From Anaerolineae bacterium (GTDB lineage Bacteria; Chloroflexota; Anaerolineae; Aggregatilineales; Aggregatilineaceae), in the NCBI GenBank assembly GCA_016929355.1, contig JAFGJA010000003.1, forward strand, positions 1 to 6,151: DNA of 6,151 nt. The letters run 5' to 3'. How positions within the stretch are numbered: position 1 is the first letter of the stretch; every line of letters starts with the position of its first letter. Below the pieces are notes generated by a model. That model saw only the letters and a program-made list of their open reading frames with translations. It was not told where the DNA came from and did not search any database. A program made the position numbers and the translations under genes. Positions 1-5,950 of this stretch are shown here, one piece after another.

Positions 1-1
1 G

Positions 2-427
2 GTTGCGACAGGTGCGAGTCAGGGCGGCGGCATTACGCTGGCCGTAAGTGGATTGGTCCCCGACCTGGCCGGGAGTATGCCCGATGTGCCGTTCCTGTGC
101 CATTTCCGCCGGGCGGTGGGCCTCACTGATAATTTCCCCTACCAGGAAATCGTCAAATATTTGAGCATCCACCGTGACCACTACGAAACGGTGTTTAACA
201 CCCTCGATTATTTTGATGGGGTTAACTTTGCCGCGCGCACCAAAGCGCCTACGCTCTATTCAACCGCCTTAATGGACATGACCTGTCCACCATCCACCGT
301 GTTTGCCGCCTACAATCAAGTTGACGCACCCAAAGATATAAAGGTGTATCACTTCAACCAGCATGAGGGGGGACAAACCTTCCAGACAGCCGAGCAACTC
401 CAATTCGTGAAAAACTTGTTTGCCTGA
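2..427 (+). CDS. Acetylxylan esterase / cephalosporin-C deacetylase (AXE1 family), C-terminal part, truncated by window edge
   Basis: This is the last 141 residues of an alpha/beta hydrolase that removes acetyl groups from short xylo-oligosaccharides or similar acetylated compounds; the family is about 320 residues long, so the first half or more lies outside the window. All three catalytic residues are visible. The nucleophile serine is in GASQGG (Ser codon 17-19), the acid is the Asp of LMDMTCPPST (275-277), and the base is the His of NQHEGG (362-364). The stretches VPFLCHFRRAV, LDYFDGVNFAAR and CPPSTVFAAYN are close to what I know of the AXE1 family. AXE1 enzymes are usually cytoplasmic, but the N-terminus is missing so location cannot be judged. 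No damage is seen up to the TGA stop. The TTG at 53 is not the real start, because the frame is open and homologous upstream of it. The gene converges on the transporter operon. Its deacetylase role would fit uptake of acetylated oligosaccharides, but that link is inference. Confidence 0.93.
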   Translation, partial: VATGASQGGGITLAVSGLVPDLAGSMPDVPFLCHFRRAVGLTDNFPYQEIVKYLSIHRDHYETVFNTLDYFDGVNFAARTKAPTLYSTALMDMTCPPSTVFAAYNQVDAPKDIKVYHFNQHEGGQTFQTAEQLQFVKNLFA

Positions 428-447
428 TACCCCTACCCCAGCAACAC

Positions 448-488
448 AACAAGCCCAATGCCAGAAATAGGTTGGCATTGGGCTTGTT
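448..488. terminator. Bidirectional intrinsic terminator between converging genes
   Basis: A perfect 16-bp inverted repeat (448-463 and 473-488, core arm AAGCCCAATGCCA) is separated by a 9-nt loop. On the + strand the stem runs into a T-rich stretch (TTGTTCTTT) and lies 20 nt after the esterase stop. On the - strand it lies 17 nt after the dppC stop and runs into TTGTTGTGTTG. Its place between two converging stop codons supports a shared terminator. The U-tracts are interrupted, so efficiency in either direction is unknown. Confidence 0.85.
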
Positions 489-505
489 CTTTCACACGAT
501 GTATC

Positions 506-1390
506 TTAGCGCACGTTCTTCATACGCGGGTCGAGTGCATCACGCAAACCGTCACCCAGGAAATTGAAGCCCATCACGGTGAGCATGATCGCCATACCGG
601 GGAAAATGCCCATCCAGATAGAATTATTAAAAAATTTGCGGCTTTCCGACAGCATCAATCCCCAACTCGGATCGGGAGCCTGCGTGCCCAAACCAAAAAA
701 GCTAAGAGCGGCTTCAGCCAGAATCGCAAACGAGAGGCTCAATGAGGTTTCAACGATGATGGGAGGCAAAATGTTGGGAAGGATATGGCGGATGAGGATC
801 GCACCATCAGTCGCGCCCAACGCGCGCGCCGCCTGCACATATTCCTCATTTTTCACGCTCAACACTTCGCCCCGCGCGATCCGGGCAAAGATCGGGGTAT
901 AGACCACGCCAATCGCAATCATTGCGTTCGTCACACCCTTACCCAGAATGGCGATCACGGCAATTGCCAGCAGGATCGTGGGGAACGCCAGTAGCACATC
1001 CATTGAGCGCATAATCGCCTCGTCAATGGCCCGGCGGCGCGTATACCCGGCAATCATACCCAAGCCTGTTCCCACCGTCGCAGCAATCCCTACCGAGATA
1101 AAACCCACTTGCAGCGATACCCGCGCCCCGTACATGATCCGGCTCAAAATATCGCGCCCAAAATCATCCGTACCTAATAAAAATTCGCTTGTCGGCTCAG
1201 AAAAAGGAGACATAAAGTGCATTTTGTCGGGTTCATACGGCGCTAACGTGGGGCCAAAAAGCGCCACCAGGATCAAGATGCCAATAATCAACGCGCCCAA
1301 CATGCCTAGCCGGTGACGCACAAAACGCCCGGACGCTTCCGCGAGTAATCCCGGTGCGGGGCTGGCCTGATCGCTTAAACTCATCGTCAT
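506..1390 (-). CDS. dppC: ABC transporter permease, DppC/OppC type
   Basis: Inner-membrane permease (294 aa, normal length) of a family 5 (dipeptide/oligopeptide/nickel or oligosaccharide) importer, pairing with the DppB-type subunit encoded just upstream. A cytoplasmic N-terminal tail of about 28 residues precedes the first membrane segment (about 29-50). The LGTDDFGRDILSR block (72-84) typical of this subfamily follows, then further membrane segments around 93-116, 134-150, 153-170, 208-234 and 260-279. The EAA loop that docks the ATPase is at about 183-206 (EYVQAARALGA...ILPN), and FFGLGTQAPDPSWG at 231-244 is another subfamily hallmark. The ATG at 1390 is preferred over the one at 1384 because AAAAGGAA (1399-1406, within the end of dppB) lies 8 nt before it. 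Only 2 nt separate it from the dppB stop, implying translational coupling. It is the last gene of the operon and no ATPase gene follows. The symbol reflects family type; the substrate is not known. Confidence 0.94.
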   Translation of the reverse strand: MTMSLSDQASPAPGLLAEASGRFVRHRLGMLGALIIGILILVALFGPTLAPYEPDKMHFMSPFSEPTSEFLLGTDDFGRDILSRIMYGARVSLQVGFISVGIAATVGTGLGMIAGYTRRRAIDEAIMRSMDVLLAFPTILLAIAVIAILGKGVTNAMIAIGVVYTPIFARIARGEVLSVKNEEYVQAARALGATDGAILIRHILPNILPPIIVETSLSLSFAILAEAALSFFGLGTQAPDPSWGLMLSESRKFFNNSIWMGIFPGMAIMLTVMGFNFLGDGLRDALDPRMKNVR

Positions 1391-1392
1391 GA

Positions 1393-2346
1393 TCAGTATT
1401 CCTTTTGCGCAATGCGCGGATCGATCAGGAAATAGATAATATCGACGCCTAAGTTAATGAGGGTAACGAGTACGGCCATAACCAACACTGTAGCCTGGAT
1501 CAACGGATAATCACGGGCATCGACGGCATCCAACGTCAAACTGCCCAACCCCGGCAGCGCAAAAACAATCTCAATAACCACTACCGCACTCAGCAAGGCG
1601 GTCATCTGCAAACCGAGGATTGTTACAATCGTGATCATTGCATTGCGCAAACTGTGCTGGATAATCACCACGCGCTCCCGCAACCCTTTCGCGCGCGCCG
1701 TCGTGACATAATTTTGCCGCAAAGTTTCCAGCATGGCGCTGCGGATAAACCGTGTCTGAATCGAAGCGCTGATAAAACCAGCCGTCATCGCGGGGAGAAT
1801 CATGTGATCCAGCCATTCACGAAAATTTTCCGTAATTGGTGTGTAACCACTCGGCGGCAGCCAATCCAGCGTGGTTGAAAATAGCAGCACCAGCAAAATC
1901 GACATCCAGAAATCGGGTACGGCCACGCCCAACTGACTCACAAACATAGCTACCGTGTCAATGAGCGTACCGGGTCGCAGCGCCGAGATAATACCAAGCG
2001 GGAATGCAATCGCCATCCCGATCAGCAGCGCCAAGCCTGCTAATTGAAGCGTGGTCGGTAGACGATCCATAATTTGCGGGCCAATGGGTTGGTTTGTAAT
2101 CAAGCTTTTGCCCAGATCGCCCTGAATCGCATTCGAAACCCATGACACATACTGCTCATACAACGGGCGATCCAGCCCCAACCGTTCGCGGCGCGCCCGC
2201 AAATTTTCTTCGGTGGCCTGTTGGCCCAGGGATACACGCGCCGGATCGCCGGGAACCAGTTGGATGATCATAAAAACCACCACTGTTACCCCTAGTACAA
2301 CAAACAGCGCGAGAATCAACCGTTGAATAATAAATCGTATATTCAT
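1393..2346 (-). CDS. dppB: ABC transporter permease, DppB/OppB type
   Basis: Inner-membrane permease (317 aa, typical length) that heterodimerises with the DppC-type subunit. Membrane segment 1 is at about 9-31 and ends in QLVPGDPAR, the family hallmark. A periplasmic/extracytoplasmic region with LGLDRPLYEQYVSWV (56-70) and GDLGKSL (76-82) follows. Further membrane segments lie at about 99-122, 133-160, 182-198, 237-262 and 284-309. The EAA loop for ATPase contact is at about 212-235 (NYVTTARAKGLRERVV...SLRNA). FALPGLGSL (262-270) and the end IDPRIAQKEY are also typical. The N-terminus MNIRFIIQRL matches the usual start of the family, so the ATG at 2346 is credible even though only a weak GAG stands where a ribosome-binding site should be. 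A hairpin ends 17 nt before the start codon, which may affect expression. The transported substrate cannot be told from the permease. Confidence 0.94.
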   Translation of the reverse strand: MNIRFIIQRLILALFVVLGVTVVVFMIIQLVPGDPARVSLGQQATEENLRARRERLGLDRPLYEQYVSWVSNAIQGDLGKSLITNQPIGPQIMDRLPTTLQLAGLALLIGMAIAFPLGIISALRPGTLIDTVAMFVSQLGVAVPDFWMSILLVLLFSTTLDWLPPSGYTPITENFREWLDHMILPAMTAGFISASIQTRFIRSAMLETLRQNYVTTARAKGLRERVVIIQHSLRNAMITIVTILGLQMTALLSAVVVIEIVFALPGLGSLTLDAVDARDYPLIQATVLVMAVLVTLINLGVDIIYFLIDPRIAQKEY

Positions 2347-2363
2347 AAGGAACTCAAATAAAG

Positions 2364-2390
2364 AGTGGGGCGCACACGGTACGCCCCACT
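2364..2390 (-). terminator. Intra-operon hairpin between the binding-protein gene and dppB (likely partial terminator or 3'-end stabiliser)
   Basis: A perfect 9-bp GC-rich inverted repeat, AGTGGGGCG (2364-2372) and CGCCCCACT (2382-2390), has a 9-nt loop. On the transcribed (-) strand it lies 17 nt after the solute-binding-protein stop and is followed by CTTTATTTGAG, a short T-rich but interrupted tract. This resembles the intercistronic structures that let binding-protein mRNA accumulate above permease mRNA, by partial termination or by blocking 3' exonucleases. The dppB start codon is 17 nt downstream. Confidence 0.7.
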
Positions 2391-2407
2391 GAAACTAGCT
2401 TAATGGG

Positions 2408-3922
2408 TTATTGGTCCAGCCACACCGTCCAGAAGTTCACTGCCGAATCGGAACGTGTCGCAAAACCTTTGACATACGGCGCAAAGGCTTTGACTTCGGC
2501 TTTGACGTACATAAAGATGTACGGCGCTTCATCGACCAAAATCTTGTTCGCTTCTTCGTAAACCGCATAGCGCGCATCGAAATCATCCAATGTGCGACCT
2601 TCATCAACCAACTCATCAAACCGCTCGTTGCTGAAGCCGGTAAAGTTGTAGGCATTGCCCGTCCGGTGTTGCAGATAGAAATAATCTTCTGCATCGGTCA
2701 GACCGAGCCAACTGAGCATGAAGGCATCAAACTCCCCTGCCGCCTCCCGATCCAGCCATTCACCAAATTCGATGTTATCAATAACCACTTCAATACCGAC
2801 TTCGGCCAACTGCTGCTGTACCACCTGCGCGCCGCGCAGTGTTTCATCAAACCCAATAGCCGTCATAATTTCCATCTTGAAGCCACCAGCGTACCCTGCT
2901 TCGACCAGCAGTTCGCGGGCTTTGTCCAGATCGCGGTCATACGGCGCATACGGGAAATACCAGGGCGTACCGGAACCCGTTGGCCCTTGTGTTGGTTCGC
3001 ACAGGCCAAAGAACGCAAACTGACAGATCACCTCACGATCAATCGCATAGGCAATCGCCTGCCGCACGCGCACATCATCAAACGGCGCTTTGTTCAGGTT
3101 CAGGCCGAAGTAGTCATAAGCCAGACGCGGCGCGAGTTCCACCACAACGCCATCATCATTTTGCAGCGTTTCAAGATTCTGAGGCGAGATTGTGAAAATC
3201 CAATCCACCTCCCCTCCCTGGAGGGCCAGATCACGCGCGGCATCGTCGGTAATGGGCGTAATCACCACTTCATCAAGATAGGGCACGCCTGCTTGCCAGT
3301 AATCATCGCGCGCGGTCAAAACCAGACGAGTCGTACCTTCAACTTCGCTGATCACAAAGGGGCCAGTCCCAATCGGAACCTGGATCGTGCCATCGTCTTC
3401 CAGGCATTCTTTAGCGAGAACAGCCACCGACTTGTTCGCCGCCAATGATGCCGGTAGAGTCGCAATCGGCGATTCCGTGGTGAACGTGACGGTACGCTCA
3501 TCTACCGCTTCGATGACGGTGCTTGAGCCACCGACGCGCCACGAATTACCCGAACCCGTTGCAGGATCAACCAGTCGGTTGAAGGTCCAGGCGACATCAT
3601 CGGCGGTCATTTCGCGCCCATTGCTGAACGTTACACCTTCCCGCAGCACAAATGTCCAGACCAACCCATCCTGCGAGCGTGACCAGCTTTCAGCCAGCCA
3701 GGGGATCAAATTCATATCATCATCAAAGAAAGTGAGTGTTTCAAGAACGTTATTCAATATCTGAAAACTGGCTTCGGTACTCGCAAAATGCGGGTCCAGG
3801 CTTTCCCAGGACGCTTGCCAGGCGGCGCGCAGAGTGCCACCTTCTTTTGGTTCCTGAGCCGAAACAAGGCTGCTAGTTGCCAACATACTCACCAGCAACA
3901 AGGCAATCACAATACGTTTCAT
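2408..3922 (-). CDS. ABC transporter family 5 extracellular solute-binding protein (DppA/OppA-like)
   Basis: Secreted substrate-binding component of the importer (504 aa; the family is usually about 500-600). Residues 1-22 form a classical Sec signal peptide: MKR, a hydrophobic core (IVIALLLVSMLA), and a VSA|QE cleavage site. There is no lipobox cysteine, so it is predicted to be soluble or held by another means rather than a lipoprotein. The mature protein carries the SBP_bac_5 signature at about 77-116 (LAESWS, DGLVWTF, LREGVTFSNG, TADDVAWTFNR), then GTGPF (185-189), LNLNKAPFDDVRVRQAIAYAIDRE (274-297) and C-terminal AYNFTGFSNERFDELV. Cys300 and Cys308 are close enough to form a disulfide, which is a guess. 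A strong ribosome-binding site fixes the start. Family members bind peptides, oligosaccharides, nickel or opines. The nearby deacetylase hints at an oligosaccharide but does not prove it. First gene of the operon with the two permeases; no fault seen in the sequence. Confidence 0.94.
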   Translation of the reverse strand: MKRIVIALLLVSMLATSSLVSAQEPKEGGTLRAAWQASWESLDPHFASTEASFQILNNVLETLTFFDDDMNLIPWLAESWSRSQDGLVWTFVLREGVTFSNGREMTADDVAWTFNRLVDPATGSGNSWRVGGSSTVIEAVDERTVTFTTESPIATLPASLAANKSVAVLAKECLEDDGTIQVPIGTGPFVISEVEGTTRLVLTARDDYWQAGVPYLDEVVITPITDDAARDLALQGGEVDWIFTISPQNLETLQNDDGVVVELAPRLAYDYFGLNLNKAPFDDVRVRQAIAYAIDREVICQFAFFGLCEPTQGPTGSGTPWYFPYAPYDRDLDKARELLVEAGYAGGFKMEIMTAIGFDETLRGAQVVQQQLAEVGIEVVIDNIEFGEWLDREAAGEFDAFMLSWLGLTDAEDYFYLQHRTGNAYNFTGFSNERFDELVDEGRTLDDFDARYAVYEEANKILVDEAPYIFMYVKAEVKAFAPYVKGFATRSDSAVNFWTVWLDQ

Positions 3923-3931
3923 AACAAATTT

Positions 3932-3937
3932 CCTCCT
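3932..3937 (-). promoter_or_regulatory. Strong Shine-Dalgarno site of the solute-binding-protein gene
   Basis: The - strand reads AGGAGG, then 9 nt, then the ATG at 3922. This is the strongest ribosome-binding site in the window. It contrasts with the near-absent one before dppB, in keeping with the binding protein being needed in excess over the permeases. Confidence 0.85.
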
Positions 3938-3955
3938 AGAATGCGGTCATTTTTC

Positions 3956-3978
3956 TATGCTACCGACATGGCAGCATA
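3956..3978. promoter_or_regulatory. Imperfect palindrome upstream of the solute-binding-protein gene, candidate operator
   Basis: TATGCTACC (3956-3964) and GGCAGCATA (3970-3978) form an inverted repeat in which 8 of 9 positions pair, with a 5-nt centre. It lies between the iclR stop (3987) and the solute-binding-protein start (3922). It is not a good terminator for iclR because the - strand after the stem reads GAAAAATG rather than a T-run. It covers the spacer and -10 of a plausible weak promoter on the - strand: TTGGGA (3984-3979), 16 nt, TAGCAT (3962-3957). A regulator bound here would compete with RNA polymerase. Both the promoter and the operator role are inference. Confidence 0.5.
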
Positions 3979-3986
3979 TCCCAAAA

Positions 3987-4745
3987 CTAATGCAGTTCAT
4001 GATGAATGGTGCGAGCTTCATGCTTCAACATATCGATATAGTGGAGAATCACTTCGTTCGTCATACGTGAAGCCGGGGCTTCTATGCTTAACGCAGCCAC
4101 GATCTCGTTACGATGATCACGGAGCGGAACAGCAATGGCCCGCGCACCAACATCAATTTCACCATCAGAAATAGCATAGCCCTGGTCAATCACATCACGA
4201 ACATGGGCGCGCAGTTCACCCAAATCAGTAATTGTTGCGTTGGTGAAGCGTTCAAGAGGAACGTCCAACACTTCATCCCACTGATCTTCAGGCAAAGCGG
4301 CGAGTAAAATGATTGACGACGCCCCGGCATGAAGCGGTTGGGTGCGGCCCCGTTCAATTGTTACGCGCAGCGCATGGCGTCCTTCAATACTCTCGACGCA
4401 AACCGCGCGGTGATTGTAACGGCGCATCAACGACACGGATTCACCCGTTGCTTCAGCCAAACGCTTCATACTGGGCAAGGCAACCAGACGCATCTCACGG
4501 TTGCTCGCCAGTGTTTTACGCCCCATTTCAATCAATACCGCCCCTAATCCATATTCGGCTGAACCGACTTTTTCCAGCAACCCCTTTTCATGCAAAATAC
4601 GGATATAGCGGTAGACGGTACTCTTGGGAATATCCAGGTGTTGGCTAATCTCTTCGGCGGAATACTGTTCCTGTTGGTTCTGGAATAACAACAGAATGTC
4701 GAGGACTTTGTGAATCACCGAAGATTTGGCAGTTTCATCATTCAT
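3987..4745 (-). CDS. IclR-family transcriptional regulator
   Basis: A 252-residue DNA-binding regulator, normal length for the family. The N-terminal winged helix-turn-helix spans about 10-72, with SAEEISQHLDIPKSTVYRYI (29-48) as the HTH and LHEKGLLEK leading into the wing. The C-terminal IclR effector-binding domain covers about 78-252. It includes GRTQPLHAGASS (133-144) and the conserved SDGEIDVGARAIAVPLRD stretch (193-210), where the small-molecule ligand usually binds. IclR proteins act as repressors or activators for sugar, aromatic-acid or organic-acid catabolism and transport, often also controlling themselves. Position directly upstream of the transporter genes on the same strand suggests it governs them; the ligand is unknown. 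The ATG at 4745 begins a normal family N-terminus, but no Shine-Dalgarno sequence is visible before it. A strong extended -10 promoter lies about 40 nt upstream. It could be co-transcribed with the transporter, since no terminator is seen in the 64-nt gap. Confidence 0.94.
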   Translation of the reverse strand: MNDETAKSSVIHKVLDILLLFQNQQEQYSAEEISQHLDIPKSTVYRYIRILHEKGLLEKVGSAEYGLGAVLIEMGRKTLASNREMRLVALPSMKRLAEATGESVSLMRRYNHRAVCVESIEGRHALRVTIERGRTQPLHAGASSIILLAALPEDQWDEVLDVPLERFTNATITDLGELRAHVRDVIDQGYAISDGEIDVGARAIAVPLRDHRNEIVAALSIEAPASRMTNEVILHYIDMLKHEARTIHHELH

Positions 4746-4768
4746 ATTATCATTCAGCGATAAAGAAG

Positions 4769-4783
4769 TCTCATATAATGAGA
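4769..4783. promoter_or_regulatory. 15-bp palindrome at the predicted iclR transcription start, candidate autoregulatory operator
   Basis: TCTCAT-ATA-ATGAGA is a perfect inverted repeat of two 6-bp half-sites around a 3-nt centre. It starts right after the -10 element and should cover the transcription start (near 4777). IclR-family operators are commonly short palindromes of about this size, and autorepression is common in the family, so IclR itself is the leading candidate ligand. The same sequence is not seen upstream of the solute-binding-protein gene. Confidence 0.55.
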
Positions 4784-4811
4784 ATTATAGCATAAGTAGA
4801 GGGCGGCGCAA
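4784..4811 (-). promoter_or_regulatory. Extended -10 sigma-70-type promoter for iclR
   Basis: On the - strand TGCTATAAT (4792-4784) is a perfect extended -10 box. A partial -35, TTGCGC (4811-4806), stands 16 nt upstream of the hexamer. The predicted start near 4777 gives a leader of about 32 nt before the ATG at 4745. The exact match of the extended -10 makes this the most convincing promoter in the window. Confidence 0.65.
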
Positions 4812-4880
4812 ACTCAACTATCAGGCCTATTTCACCAAAAAGAATTGGGCATCTGCGCTTATGGCACACACGAACCTAAA

Positions 4881-4914
4881 CTTGTGGTCAAGCACTCCGG
4901 CGTTCGACCACAAG
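4881..4914. repeat. 9-bp perfect inverted repeat downstream of the pfkB-like gene (weak terminator or distal operator)
   Basis: CTTGTGGTC (4881-4889) and GACCACAAG (4906-4914) are exact inverted copies 16 nt apart. On the - strand the structure lies about 50 nt after the kinase stop, and the stem is followed by TTTAGGTTCG, only a three-base T-run. That makes it a poor but possible intrinsic terminator. The TGGTC/GACCA half-sites could instead be protein-binding sites upstream of iclR. I cannot decide between these. Confidence 0.45.
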
Positions 4915-4963
4915 AAAAGGATAAATTATGTTTCGTTTGGAAGTACAGTCGATCAACGGAAGG

Positions 4964-5950
4964 TTATACGGTTTCTCCACCACTATCGATAGAGGACACA
5001 TCAACTTCTTCAGTACGCTCCTGCAAATCTTTCAGCGTACCAAATTCATGGCCCAGTTGTGAAACCGTATAGGTAGCGGCAGCAACACCAAGTTCCAATG
5101 CTTCATCACGCGAAAAGTGATCAAGTCGCCCAGCCAGATAGCCAGCGATCAGCGCCTCGGCTCGACCACTCTGGGTCCCTTCTGCTTCCTCTTTCCATTT
5201 CGCCACCCAAACATTCTTTTCGGCAACTAACACAGCACTTGGGATTTGATCAGTGGCGATCATCACGGTTTTAGCCCCTTGTTCGCGCAATTTTTGGGCA
5301 ACCCCAACTATATCCTCATATACCCGAATCGGACGATTGAACAATCCTTCGGCTTGATTTTGTGTCAAGTAAACAAAATCTGGTTCTGCCTTGAGCGATT
5401 GCAGTAATGGATCGCCGCCGCCAGCATTGATCGCCACCTTTGCCCCGGCTGATTGTGCAATATCAACCAACCAAGCATAAGTATCCGTTGGCAAATTACC
5501 CGGCAAACTACCGGCAAATACTACCGTATCGTCAGGGCCAACCAACTCTTGTAACATCTTGACAACCGATTGGATATTTTCGTGCGTTACACCATCACTC
5601 GCTTCTGAAATCAGGGTTTCGTTTTTATGGCCTGTATCTTTGACGATAACCCGGCTAGATGTACATCCAGCGCGCCGAATAAGCGAGATGGGGAATTCCT
5701 CCTCAGCCAGTAACGTTTGATATGTTCGCCCGACAGTATCATGTCCCACCAGCACAATAGCGTGAACGGGCACGCCCAGCGAATGAAGCGCTCGCGCAAT
5801 GCTGATGCCTCGCCCCGCCGGATCAAGGCGGGTGGATTCAGTTGTTTGATTGTGATACCCTAACGCTACAAAATTAGTCACAAGTGTGAAATCCAGTAGT
5901 GGGTTCAGAGTAACGGTGATAACCTTTGTTTCACTGTTCATTTTGGGCAT
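4964..5950 (-). CDS. Divergent PfkB-family protein (1-phosphofructokinase / tagatose-6-phosphate kinase-like), active site altered
   Basis: A 328-residue cytoplasmic protein of the ribokinase (PfkB) fold, closest in layout to FruK/LacC kinases that phosphorylate sugar phosphates at C1 or C6. Recognisable landmarks, in order, are TLNPLLDFT (14-22, including the substrate-side Asp20), DPAGRGISIARAL (43-55), the lid-region strands, VVFAGSLPGNLP (143-154), VYLTQNQAEGL (193-203) and the final SGRAEALIAGYLAGR (261-275). Compared with family consensus, several hallmark residues differ. GGKGxN is AGRGIS, the Asp of the xDxSG strand is Asn175 (INAGGG), KPN is TQN, the glycine-rich SxGxxG nucleotide loop is ATDQIPSA, and the catalytic GAGD is GRAE (262-265), placing Glu265 where the catalytic base Asp belongs. 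The frame is intact, so this is not simple decay. It may be inactive, a sensor, or of changed specificity. GAGGG (5964-5960) 9 nt upstream favours the ATG at 5950 over 5941. No fructose PTS gene is adjacent. Confidence 0.85.
   Translation of the reverse strand: MPKMNSETKVITVTLNPLLDFTLVTNFVALGYHNQTTESTRLDPAGRGISIARALHSLGVPVHAIVLVGHDTVGRTYQTLLAEEEFPISLIRRAGCTSSRVIVKDTGHKNETLISEASDGVTHENIQSVVKMLQELVGPDDTVVFAGSLPGNLPTDTYAWLVDIAQSAGAKVAINAGGGDPLLQSLKAEPDFVYLTQNQAEGLFNRPIRVYEDIVGVAQKLREQGAKTVMIATDQIPSAVLVAEKNVWVAKWKEEAEGTQSGRAEALIAGYLAGRLDHFSRDEALELGVAAATYTVSQLGHEFGTLKDLQERTEEVDVSSIDSGGETV

Larger units (their letters stand above)
4746..4963. other. Intergenic region between pfkB-like gene and iclR
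   Basis: These 218 nt contain no credible gene. On the - strand they hold, in order, the end-of-transcript region of the kinase with a 9-bp inverted repeat (4881-4914), then the iclR promoter and a 15-bp palindrome (4769-4811). A short 5-bp inverted repeat, TTATC (4747-4751) and GATAA (4759-4763), sits in the predicted iclR leader and is too short to interpret. Confidence 0.7.

Noticed and set aside
269..478. - strand frame over the esterase end and the terminator
   Set aside because: It is antisense to conserved catalytic residues of the esterase and includes the terminator hairpin; it is not a gene.
564..1316. Several + strand open frames opposite dppC
   Set aside because: They overlap a fully supported permease, have Arg/Ala/Ser-rich unstructured translations and no ribosome-binding site or family resemblance.
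2411..3448. Long + strand open frame (345 codons) antisense to the solute-binding-protein gene
   Set aside because: The opposite strand carries a clear SBP_bac_5 protein with signal peptide and ribosome-binding site. The antisense translation shows no recognisable motifs, so it is a shadow of codon bias.
3956..3978. Intrinsic terminator for iclR
   Set aside because: The stem is imperfect and is followed on the transcribed strand by an A-run rather than T's; an operator is the better reading.
4929..5063. Small + strand frame beginning MFRLEVQS with AAAAGG upstream
   Set aside because: The AAAAGGATAAATT-ATG arrangement looks attractive, but most of the frame lies over the 3' end of the kinase gene and the peptide has no recognisable features.
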